64,000 bases of DNA from CALDTK01 sp965215115. GTDB lineage: Bacteria > Bacteroidota > Bacteroidia > Chitinophagales > Saprospiraceae. Both the position numbers and the translations under genes were made by a program. The notes under the pieces are model-generated. The model had not been told where the DNA came from and did not search any database. It was given only the letters and a program-made list of their open reading frames with translations. The first letter of the stretch is position 1; each line of letters opens with the position of its first letter. The stretch covers positions 5,084,001 to 5,148,000 of the forward strand of contig OZ244050.1 in assembly GCA_965215115.1 (NCBI GenBank), written 5' to 3'. This document shows positions 22,580 to 29,703 of this stretch, piece by piece.

Positions 22580-25339
22580 CTACCCCACCATCTCCTCATA
22601 CATCCGAAACAACACCTCCAGCCGCTCCGTGTCATTGCGAAACCGCCGCCCGATGTAAATCCGCTCCAAGACCTCGTCGTTGCGCTCGTGCGCGCGGCGG
22701 ACCTCCGGGAACTCACGGTCCATGCGCCGCGGGTCGTACATGTCGGCGATCGTGGCGGGGAAGTAGCGCTCGCGCGCCAGCAAGATCTCCTCGGCGCAAG
22801 TCGTGAGGTCGGCCTTGTTCTGGGTGGTGAGCGTGGGGACGGGGAAGGTGTTCCAGCCTAGGGTGTTGGAGTAGGAGAAGTCGGTTCGCATACGAACGCA
22901 GACAGTTGCAATCCAAACCCAGTGGAGGCGAGAGGCGAGAAGAGATAGATTCCAGTTAGGCGAATTGTATATCACGTAACACTTAGCCCCAACAATTGTA
23001 TTATCAGAGACTAGTCCGAATGGCAAATACTCGCGTGTTTCTGAGGTTATTGCGGGAATTACAAAAGCTGTTCCTTCTTCATGTGAGATATATACAAATT
23101 TATGTGGAACATCTTTAAATGACCTAGCCTGGGAGCCTCCTCTATAGCGCACTGATTTTACATTACTGAGCCGTTCTGATATATAAGTGTTCGATTGAAA
23201 ATTTTGAAGCTGATCATCATCTATCCATATGCAGAACTTATGTAAACCACGCAAAAACTCCCAAGCTCCTATAAACCGCCTAATGGGCGCGTCGCCATAC
23301 TGCGTTGACTCCAAGATTAGGTTTGCTTCATCTCGTTCCATTAGCAAATGTCCGCCGTCATTTGGCAAGTTCCCTCTTGACATTGCCCCCTGCTGGCCTG
23401 AAGCCTTTGAAACAGAATGCACTATAGTGTCACTATTTGGAATTAGGTATGGAGAAATTTTACTGCACATCAATTCTCGCTTTTCGCCTTCTTCACTTGA
23501 GTAAAAAATCTTTGCTGCTTCTATTGGCAAGCGTTGCAGCCCTATAATAACAACCGTCACTCCCGCTTTATCGCTGGCTAAATTAGACCATTTGAAGCTG
23601 CTGTGGGCAAAATTTATAGCGATCTTCTCATTCAGAATTAGAGGCCAAAATATTGGAACCATTTGACCCTGGCAAAGGCTATTTGTAGATACTAATCCCG
23701 CCTTGCTCCGATTTCTGCTACACATGTCGGCAGCCTTCATGAACCACCCCGAGACATAATCGAATGACTTCCATTTTTTAGTTCGATCACTAAAAATCAT
23801 CTGCATGTCCTTTTTTTGATTTGGCGTCTGCGTTGTATTGCCCACATACGGCGGATTCCCACACACATACACCTCCCCACCCTCATTCTCAAATGCCACC
23901 GCCGTCTCCTCTACCTCCTCGAAGAGCTCCGTCGGGGTGGAAGCGCTCGTTTTGCCGAAAGGCGGACACACCGTCGCCCAGTCCAGCCGCAGAGCATTGC
24001 CGCACACGATCCAGTTGTCGCTCTGCAGCGGGAGGAACTCCGAGAGCGCGAGCGTCTCCCCGCGGTGCAGCACGTCGGCCTGGAACTTCGCGATCACCAG
24101 GGCGAGGCGCGCGATCTCGGCGGCGAAGTGGCGCAGCTCGATGCCGCGGAAGTTGGTGAGCGGGATCACCGTCGGCAGGTCCGCCTCGCCTCGCCGCCGG
24201 TTGATCTCGGCCTCGATGCGGCGCATCTCCTTGTAGGCGATCACGAGGAAGTTGCCCGAGCCACAGGCCGGGTCGAACACGCGGATGCGGGCCAGGCGCC
24301 GCCGGAGGTTGAGCAGTTTGCGCTTCGAACCCTGGTCCTGGCCCTCGCCGGCGGCCTCGAGGTTTTGACGCAAGTCGTCCAAAAACAGCGGATTGAGCAC
24401 CTTGAGGATGTTCGGCACGCTGGTGTAGTGCATCCCGAGACTCGCGCGCTCGTCGTCGTCGGCGACGGCCTGGATCATCGAGCCGAAGATGTCGGGGTTG
24501 ATGGCGCGCCAGTCGAGGTGCCCGATGTGGATGAGGTACGAGCGGGCCACTTTCGTAAAACGCGGCACCTCGAAGCCATCGGCGAACAGCCCGCCGTTGA
24601 CGTACGGGAAGGGCTTGGCCCAACTCGGGACACCCGCCGCGTCGCGCTCCTTGTGCGGGGTGGCCATGGCGCGGAAGAAGGCCGCGAGCACCTCGTGGCT
24701 ATTGGCGGCGTCGGCGGCGCTCATGCGCTCGAACTGCTGCGTGAAGACCCCGTCGGCGATGATGTTGGTGTCCTCGGCGAAGAAGCAGAAGATAAGGCGC
24801 GCGAAAAAGTGGTTGAGGTCTTCGCGGCGCTCGGCCGTCGCCCAGGCGGGATTGTCCTTGAGCAGCGTGACGTAGAGCTTGTTGAGGCGGGCGGTGGCCT
24901 TGATGTCGAAAGCGTTCTCGCGGATGGCCTTCACGGTGGAGATGCCCGCGAGCGCGAGGAAGAACGCGAAGCGGTCGGCGAGTTGGGCGTAGGCGCAAAC
25001 GAGGGTCTCGCTCTCGACGAGGTTCTCGGCCTCGATCCACTGCCCGTCTGTAGCGAGGATGAATTTGGCCTTCTGCTTGGTGGTTTGGGGGCTGTCGCGC
25101 AGCTCCGCCAAAGCCTGCGGCACCTGTCCCGGGGCGGCTACCTTGAGGTGAATGTTGTTGCGCTGCAGCACGCCGCCGACGTCGCTCTTGTTGGTCGAGC
25201 CCGTGTTGGTGCTCCGGAGCCGCTTGACGGTCGTCTCCTTCTCGCCGAAGGCCTCTAGGAACGCGAACGGGAACTCGGCCGCGTCGAAGGGGGCGGCGGC
25301 GAGCAGGGAGACCTGCTCTTCTATCTCGACGGCGTTCAT
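22580..25339 (-). CDS. MmeI-like class I DNA methyltransferase (adenine-N6 type) with swapped specificity region
   Basis: 919 residues. SAM motif I is DPACGSGNFL (about 356-365) and the catalytic motif is NPPY (about 494-497), diagnostic of N6-adenine methylation. N-terminal helical spacer, Rossmann methylase core, target-recognition region (about 500-815) and C-terminal helical domain follow the MmeI-type order. I do not see a PD-(D/E)XK nuclease in the N-terminus, so cutting, if any, would need another protein such as the GIY-YIG product. The specificity region is much more AT-rich (about 22.88-23.83 kb) than the rest of the gene. The TAG stop lies 8 bp before a REP. An exact 12-mer is at 23949-23960. 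Confidence 0.88.
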   Translation of the reverse strand: MNAVEIEEQVSLLAAAPFDAAEFPFAFLEAFGEKETTVKRLRSTNTGSTNKSDVGGVLQRNNIHLKVAAPGQVPQALAELRDSPQTTKQKAKFILATDGQWIEAENLVESETLVCAYAQLADRFAFFLALAGISTVKAIRENAFDIKATARLNKLYVTLLKDNPAWATAERREDLNHFFARLIFCFFAEDTNIIADGVFTQQFERMSAADAANSHEVLAAFFRAMATPHKERDAAGVPSWAKPFPYVNGGLFADGFEVPRFTKVARSYLIHIGHLDWRAINPDIFGSMIQAVADDDERASLGMHYTSVPNILKVLNPLFLDDLRQNLEAAGEGQDQGSKRKLLNLRRRLARIRVFDPACGSGNFLVIAYKEMRRIEAEINRRRGEADLPTVIPLTNFRGIELRHFAAEIARLALVIAKFQADVLHRGETLALSEFLPLQSDNWIVCGNALRLDWATVCPPFGKTSASTPTELFEEVEETAVAFENEGGEVYVCGNPPYVGNTTQTPNQKKDMQMIFSDRTKKWKSFDYVSGWFMKAADMCSRNRSKAGLVSTNSLCQGQMVPIFWPLILNEKIAINFAHSSFKWSNLASDKAGVTVVIIGLQRLPIEAAKIFYSSEEGEKRELMCSKISPYLIPNSDTIVHSVSKASGQQGAMSRGNLPNDGGHLLMERDEANLILESTQYGDAPIRRFIGAWEFLRGLHKFCIWIDDDQLQNFQSNTYISERLSNVKSVRYRGGSQARSFKDVPHKFVYISHEEGTAFVIPAITSETREYLPFGLVSDNTIVGAKCYVIYNSPNWNLSLLASRLHWVWIATVCVRMRTDFSYSNTLGWNTFPVPTLTTQNKADLTTCAEEILLARERYFPATIADMYDPRRMDREFPEVRRAHERNDEVLERIYIGRRFRNDTERLEVLFRMYEEMVG

Positions 25340-25353
25340 GGCGGGAAGGTAGT

Positions 25354-25421
25354 GCGCCGTTCGACTGCCTCCGGGCAGCGGCGCACTGTAGCCGCGCTGC
25401 CCGGAGGCAGTCGAACGCGGC
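25354..25421. repeat. REP family A inverted pair
   Basis: Copies at 25354-25384 and 25391-25421 are separated by only 6 bp. The second has GTAG on its left and CTAC on its right, so the whole copy including the tetranucleotides is palindromic at its ends. It lies between the sulfatase stop and the methyltransferase start. Confidence 0.95.
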
Positions 25422-26815
25422 TACCGTCCCCCCGCCACCCACGGCCCTACGCTCCTGCGCGGCAACTCCACCACGTGCTCTTCCGCAAGTCTGCGCAGCT
25501 CAGCCACCACCTCGGGATGCGCCGCCGCGCAATCGTCGCGCTCCCCAGGATCGGCAAGGAGGTCAAAAAGCGCGATCCCGATCGAGTCGATCCGCGCCCG
25601 ACCCTGGTTCCCGCCCGCGCCCGGCTCCACGATCGTGACGTAGTCGTGCGGCAGATGCAGTTTGTAGCGTCCGCGACGCACGGCCTCGAGCTGGCCGTCG
25701 CGCCAGTAGAAGTGCGCGTCGGTGCGCTCTGGGGCCGCTCGGGGGTCGCGCAGGACGGGCACGAGGCTCTGGCCGTCGACATCGGTGGGCGCCGGCACGC
25801 CGAGTAGCTCGGCGAGGGTCGGCAAAACGTCGAGCAGGCTCGCGCGGTGGTGCGCGACTCCGCCCGTGGGTACGGTGCCCGGCCAGCGCCAGAGCATCGG
25901 GACGCGCACGCCGCCCTCGAAACTCGTGCCCTTGCCCTCGCGGAAGGGGCCCGCCGAGCCCGCGTACTCGCCGCCGTACACCAGCCACGGTCCGTTGTCG
26001 CTCAGGAAGATGACCAGGGTCTCCTCGGCGATCCCGAGGCTGTCGAGTTTTGCCGAAAGGCGCCCCACGCCGGCGTCTACTTCGGCCAGGGCGGCGGCGA
26101 AGGGCGTGGGCGCTCCGGCGAAGGCCGCCGTGCCGTGCAGCGGGACGTGCGGCAGGTGGTGCGCGAGGTAGAGGAAGAAGGGTTCGCCCGCGCGGTGGGC
26201 CGCGTCCACGAAAGCCAACGCGCGGCGGTGGTAGGCCTCGGTGAGGGTATCCTGCGCGGGGTTGACGGACAGCACGCGCTCGCCGTCGAAGACGGGCAGG
26301 TCCGGGTAGCCCGGCGGCAGCATGTCGTTGCTATAAGGGATGCCGAAGTAGCTGTCGAACCCGTGGGCCGTCGGCAGGGTCGCCTGGAAGTGCCCGAGGT
26401 GCCACTTGCCGATCATCCCCGTGCGGTAGCCGGCGTCGCGCAGGAGTTCGGCCACGGTGGTCGTCCCCGCCGGGTCGAGTCCGACCTGGCGATCGGTGGT
26501 CCACTTCGGTCCGGCCGGCCCGAGCACCATCGGGATCCCGACGGCCGGCGGGTAGCGTCCCGTGAGCAGTGCCGCGCGACTCGGCGAGCAGGTCGGGAAG
26601 GCGTACGCGTTGGTGAAGCGCGTCCCCTCGGCGGCGAGGCGGTCGAGGTGCGGCGTACGCACCGTCGGCGAGCCGTGGCACCCGAGGTCGCCGTAGCCGA
26701 GGTCATCGGCGAGGATGAGGATGATGTTCGGGCGCGTGGGTGCGGCGGCTTGCGCCAAAACGAGTGGGCACGCGAGCAGCAGGGCGAGCGGGAGGAGGAG
26801 GATGCGTTGGGTCAC
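25421..26815 (-). CDS. Secreted arylsulfatase-type sulfatase
   Basis: 464 residues from the GTG at 26815, which gives a clean signal peptide (TQRILLLPLALLLACPLVLA) directly before the mature start APTRPNIILILADDLGYGD. The metal-binding DD of the alkaline-phosphatase superfamily is in ILADDLG, and the formylglycine site is C-S-P-S-R (FPTCSPSRAALLTGRYP). GKWHLGHF and FLSDNGPW give further active-site residues. It hydrolyses sulfate esters, probably of polysaccharides, outside the cytoplasm. A longer frame to 26902 exists but adds a non-signal-like extension. Its TAG stop overlaps the REP. Exact 12-mer at 26047-26058. Confidence 0.93.
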   Translation of the reverse strand: MTQRILLLPLALLLACPLVLAQAAAPTRPNIILILADDLGYGDLGCHGSPTVRTPHLDRLAAEGTRFTNAYAFPTCSPSRAALLTGRYPPAVGIPMVLGPAGPKWTTDRQVGLDPAGTTTVAELLRDAGYRTGMIGKWHLGHFQATLPTAHGFDSYFGIPYSNDMLPPGYPDLPVFDGERVLSVNPAQDTLTEAYHRRALAFVDAAHRAGEPFFLYLAHHLPHVPLHGTAAFAGAPTPFAAALAEVDAGVGRLSAKLDSLGIAEETLVIFLSDNGPWLVYGGEYAGSAGPFREGKGTSFEGGVRVPMLWRWPGTVPTGGVAHHRASLLDVLPTLAELLGVPAPTDVDGQSLVPVLRDPRAAPERTDAHFYWRDGQLEAVRRGRYKLHLPHDYVTIVEPGAGGNQGRARIDSIGIALFDLLADPGERDDCAAAHPEVVAELRRLAEEHVVELPRRSVGPWVAGGR

Positions 26816-26887
26816 GAGGTGGAAGGTACGCGGCCTCGGGTGTGAAAGTGTGAAAGCGGTGCCGCGCTCTTTAGCGGGCCTACAATC

Positions 26888-27056
26888 GCCGGGTAAACCC
26901 AAAGCTCCGTGTTAGGCGCCGCGATGCGGCTACCTGTGTGCCGTCACAGCCGCATCGCGGCGTCTGTTACGGGATATCGCCGGGTAAACCCAGGGCTCCG
27001 TGTTAGACGCCGCGATGCGGCTACCTGTGCGCCGTCACAGCCGCATCGCGGCGTCT
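26888..27056. repeat. Repeat family B: two 91-bp-spaced palindromic units left of the IS200-like gene
   Basis: Two near-identical units each contain CGCCGGGTAAACCC, a conserved CTCCGTGTTAG segment and a long palindrome. In the first, 14-bp arms GCCGCGATGCGGCT / AGCCGCATCGCGGC lie at 26918-26931 and 26948-26961; in the second the arms extend to 18 bp (27005-27022 and 27039-27056). The loop ACCTGTG-CGCCGTCAC is shared. There is no similarity to REP family A. Confidence 0.93.
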
Positions 27057-27076
27057 ACCCAGGAGGCCAGGGTTTA

Positions 27077-27210
27077 CCCGGGCCGTTCCCCGGGCCGTTC
27101 CCCGGGCCGTTCCCCGGGCCGTTCCCCGGGCCGTTCCCCGGGCCGTTCCCCGGGCCGTTTCCCCGGGCCGTTCCCCGGGCCGTTCCCCGGGCCGTTCCCT
27201 CGGGCCTCCA
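27077..27210. repeat. 12-bp tandem repeat CCCCGGGCCGTT, about 10 copies
   Basis: Around ten head-to-tail copies, one with an extra T, lie between repeat family B and the IS200-like gene. One frame reads a Gly-Pro-Phe-Pro polymer, but the frame has no credible gene start. Each unit contains the palindrome CCCGGG. Confidence 0.93.
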
Positions 27211-27271
27211 ACCCCGCGTTAGCTTCCGCAATCAATCCTGGCTACCTTGCCGAATACCAAATTCTCTACCC

Positions 27272-27748
27272 ATGGCCAATACGTATCATCAACTCGGCGT
27301 GCACTTCGTCACAGCCGTTAAACACAGGCAATCCCTTATCGACAGATCATGGTTACCGGAAATATACGCCGTCTCAACCACCATTATTCAAAATCGAAAG
27401 CACAACATGATCGCTATCGGAGGTGAACCAGACCACTTACACCTCTTCGTTGACATGGATCCGACAGACGCGGTATCTGATCTCGCGGGGGCGTGGAAAG
27501 CCCAAGTGTCTGGGTTCATAAGCCGCAGATTCTCTATCGATTTCGAATTCCAACGCGGGTATGGCGCATTCAGCGTTGGCAAACGGGATTGGACTACGGT
27601 TAAGTACTACGTTAATCACCAGTACGAGCACCACAACAAACAAACCTTTGAGAAGGAGTACCTGCGAATGCTTCGGGAGAACGAGGTTGCGTATGATCCG
27701 AAATACTTGTTCATGTGGCACGAATTACCATCGGAAGGTGCAGCGTAG
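27272..27748 (+). CDS. IS200/IS605-family TnpA-like HUH transposase
   Basis: 158 residues beginning MANTYHQLGVHFVTAVKHRQ, typical of the short single-gene IS200/IS605 transposases of Bacteroidota. The HUH motif is PDHLHLFVDM (about residues 53-62) and the catalytic tyrosine region is VKYYVNHQYEHH (about 112-123). The family cuts and rejoins single-stranded DNA at subterminal hairpins. The gene is AT-richer than its surroundings. Palindromes of family B lie on its left, and a right-half copy of the same palindrome on its right, which may be the ends of the element. The open frame extends upstream only through the tandem repeats; I start at the ATG at 27272. Confidence 0.9.
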   Translation: MANTYHQLGVHFVTAVKHRQSLIDRSWLPEIYAVSTTIIQNRKHNMIAIGGEPDHLHLFVDMDPTDAVSDLAGAWKAQVSGFISRRFSIDFEFQRGYGAFSVGKRDWTTVKYYVNHQYEHHNKQTFEKEYLRMLRENEVAYDPKYLFMWHELPSEGAA

Positions 27749-27766
27749 CATAAAAACGGTGACTCT

Positions 27767-27880
27767 GCCGGGCCGCCGGGCCGCCGGGCCGCCGGGTCAA
27801 ACCCGCGCCTGGCTACCCATGCACCGTCGCAGCCGCATCGCGGCGTCTACCACGGAGGCCAGGGTTTACCCGGGCCACCC
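27767..27880. repeat. Right-hand repeats of the IS200-like element
   Basis: An 8-bp tandem repeat GCCGGGCC (27767-27796, about 3.75 copies) is followed by a right half of palindrome B (CAGCCGCATCGCGGCGTCTACC, near 27829-27851) and by GGAGGCCAGGGTTTACCCGGGCC, which also follows the left-hand copies at about 27061-27083. The shared flank shows that the element is bracketed by homologous repeats. Confidence 0.85.
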
Positions 27881-27914
27881 GGGCCACGCATCCCCACCCT
27901 ACCTTCACCCCACC

Positions 27915-28949
27915 ATGCCCCTCCACCGCGCCGACACCACCCGCTTCCTCCGCAAGCTCACCGCCCGCCGCGTCTGGAACGCCACCAAGGTCGGGGCGAG
28001 CTACTACGCGACCCGGCTTACGCGAAAACCCATCCAGTGGGGCTCCCCCATCACGATCTCCGTCGAGCCCACCACGGCCTGCAACCTGCGCTGCCCGGAG
28101 TGCCCGAGCGGCCTGAGGCAATTCAGTCGCCCGACCGGCAACCTCAAGCAGGACTTCTTCCGCGACACCATCGCGCAACTGCACCGCGACCTGGTCTACC
28201 TCATCTTCTACTTCCAGGGCGAACCGTACATCAACCCGGGCTTCCTCGACATGGTGCGCCACGCACACGACCGCGGCATCTACACCATCACGAGCACCAA
28301 CGGCCACTTCCTCAGCCCGAAGAACGCCCGCGCCACCGTCGAGAGCGGCCTCGACCGCGTCATCATCTCCGTCGACGGCACCGACCAGAAGACCTACGAG
28401 GCCTACCGCAAGGAGGGCAAGCTCGAGAACGTCCTGCAGGGCGCGCGCAACCTCGTCGAGGCCCGCGCGCAGGCGGGGGTCAACCACCCCCACATCATCT
28501 TTCAGTTCCTCGTCGTCAAGCCCAACGAGCACCAGATCCCGGACATCTACCGCCTCGCCCGCGAGGTCGGCGTCGATGAGGTCAAACTCAAGACGGCCCA
28601 GGTGTACGACTTCGAGTTCGGCAACGCGCTCATCCCGACGCAGGAGCGCTACAGCCGCTACGCCCGCCAGCCCGACGGCCGCTACCGCATCAAGAACCAA
28701 CTGCTCGACCACTGCTGGAAGCTGTGGCACTCCTGCGTCATCACGTGGGATGGCCTCGTGGTGCCCTGCTGCTTCGACAAGGATGCGGAGTTTAGGCTCG
28801 GGGACCTGAAAGCCAAGACCTTCAAGGAGATCTGGCACTCGAAGGCGTACGATCGCTTCCGGAAGTCCATCCTCCGGGGCAGGGAGAATATCGAGATCTG
28901 CAAGAATTGCACGGAAGGGTGCAAGGTCTGGGAGTCGGCGGGGGTGTAG
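27915..28949 (+). CDS. Radical SAM/SPASM-domain protein
   Basis: 344 residues. The radical SAM cluster motif C-X3-C-X2-C is ACNLRCPEC (about residues 57-64), preceded by ISVEPTT. A C-terminal SPASM-type region with several cysteines follows (HSC, VPCCFD, ICKNCTEGC), probably binding auxiliary Fe-S clusters. Proteins of this build modify peptides or other substrates; the substrate is not evident. I use the ATG at 27915 because the upstream frame is repeat DNA. The last codons and stop belong to a short tandem duplication (GGGGGTGTAGACCGGTGG, twice). Confidence 0.88.
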   Translation: MPLHRADTTRFLRKLTARRVWNATKVGASYYATRLTRKPIQWGSPITISVEPTTACNLRCPECPSGLRQFSRPTGNLKQDFFRDTIAQLHRDLVYLIFYFQGEPYINPGFLDMVRHAHDRGIYTITSTNGHFLSPKNARATVESGLDRVIISVDGTDQKTYEAYRKEGKLENVLQGARNLVEARAQAGVNHPHIIFQFLVVKPNEHQIPDIYRLAREVGVDEVKLKTAQVYDFEFGNALIPTQERYSRYARQPDGRYRIKNQLLDHCWKLWHSCVITWDGLVVPCCFDKDAEFRLGDLKAKTFKEIWHSKAYDRFRKSILRGRENIEICKNCTEGCKVWESAGV

Positions 28950-28975
28950 ACCGGTGGGTGGGGGTGTAGACCGGT
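28935..28975 (+). repeat. Two-copy tandem duplication including the radical SAM stop codon
   Basis: GGGGGTGTAGACCGGTGG occurs twice in a row, separated by GT. The first copy contains the TAG stop. The situation resembles the 3' end of trkH. Confidence 0.85.
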
Positions 28976-29107
28976 GGCGTGTCTCTGAGACGAGCGAGGG
29001 GCGTCACTTATCGCTATCCACTGGCACGCGCGGCAGCAGACGGCGACAGACCAGGTTGACCACCGAAGGCCTGCGTCCTCACCCTCGCCCCGCGTTTTGG
29101 CGAAAGC

Positions 29108-29539
29108 CTAACCCTTACTGGCGGGGGCGGCTTCCGCCAAAACCCGTTGGTACACCTCCTCGCTCACCTCCGGGTCGTACTTCGCGTTCATCGCGAGCCA
29201 CGCCGACCTCGCGACCCGGAACACGTAGACGAACGTGACCGCGGCAACGAGGCACAGGACGAGCATGCTCGTCCCGAGGCTCCACCCCACCACCCAGTGC
29301 AGGACGATGACCAGGCCGAGGAACGGGAAGCAGAACAGGATGTAGCTCAGGAACATGGCCCCGTAGTAGAACCCCGGCTCGGGCCAGTAGTCCAGTCCGC
29401 ACCGCGGGCACTCGCGGTGCATCTCGAAAGGTTCGGTGAACGAGAAGGTGGCGTGCGGGAAGAGCTCCCCGACGCGGCAGCGGTTGCACTTGAGCTTCAC
29501 GACGGTGGCGAGCCAGCTGTGGGTTCGGGTGGGCTTCAT
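29108..29539 (-). CDS. DUF983 family membrane protein with zinc ribbon
   Basis: 143 residues. Two CxxC-type pairs (KCNRCRVGELF and ECPRCGLDYW) make an N-terminal zinc ribbon, followed by PGFYYGAMFLSYIL and a second hydrophobic segment, so there are two membrane helices. The layout is that of DUF983, a family common in Bacteroidota and Alphaproteobacteria with unknown function. It is divergent from the secreted hydrolase gene. An exact 12-mer lies 3 bp past its stop (29094-29105), with a near copy at 29130 inside the gene. Confidence 0.88.
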   Translation of the reverse strand: MKPTRTHSWLATVVKLKCNRCRVGELFPHATFSFTEPFEMHRECPRCGLDYWPEPGFYYGAMFLSYILFCFPFLGLVIVLHWVVGWSLGTSMLVLCLVAAVTFVYVFRVARSAWLAMNAKYDPEVSEEVYQRVLAEAAPASKG

Positions 29540-29703
29540 TACGGATAGGGGTCGACGGGAACAGTGTGTTAACGCAAGCGAATCGAGGGCTTTGTGTCAC
29601 GACCGTGTTGGAGTTATCGCCTGCGTGTTAAGTTTTCTACCATGCGAAGGGTAGTTCCGATCCGTCGGCGGTGTGACAAATATTTAGTACTATACATTAC
29701 GCC

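Larger units (their letters stand above)
26880..27900 (+). mobile_element. IS200/IS605-like element or REP-type unit with its flanking repeats
   Basis: The HUH transposase gene is bracketed by family B palindromes and GC-rich tandem repeats on both sides. The exact ends cannot be fixed without a second copy of the element. No tnpB is present. It separates the sulfatase from the radical SAM gene. Confidence 0.6.

Noticed and set aside
16156..25421. REP hairpins considered as a CRISPR or as ordinary terminators only
   Set aside because: Spacing is irregular, orientation alternates, copies lie between different genes, and a RAYT gene is present. Termination may be a side function but does not explain the conserved bulge and GTAG.
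26816..26902. Longer sulfatase start at 26,902
   Set aside because: It would put 29 polar residues before an otherwise perfect signal peptide.
27077..27210. Tandem array considered as a CRISPR
   Set aside because: The 12-bp units are contiguous with no unique spacers and there are no cas genes nearby.
26909..27748. Longer form of the IS200-like transposase reading through the tandem repeats
   Set aside because: The extra 121 residues are Gly-Pro-Phe-Pro repeat translation; family members start at the MANTY-type N-terminus.
27915..28949. Radical SAM protein as the maturase of the nearby sulfatase
   Set aside because: Proximity is interrupted by a mobile element, and I cannot match the cysteine pattern to anaerobic sulfatase-maturating enzymes with confidence.
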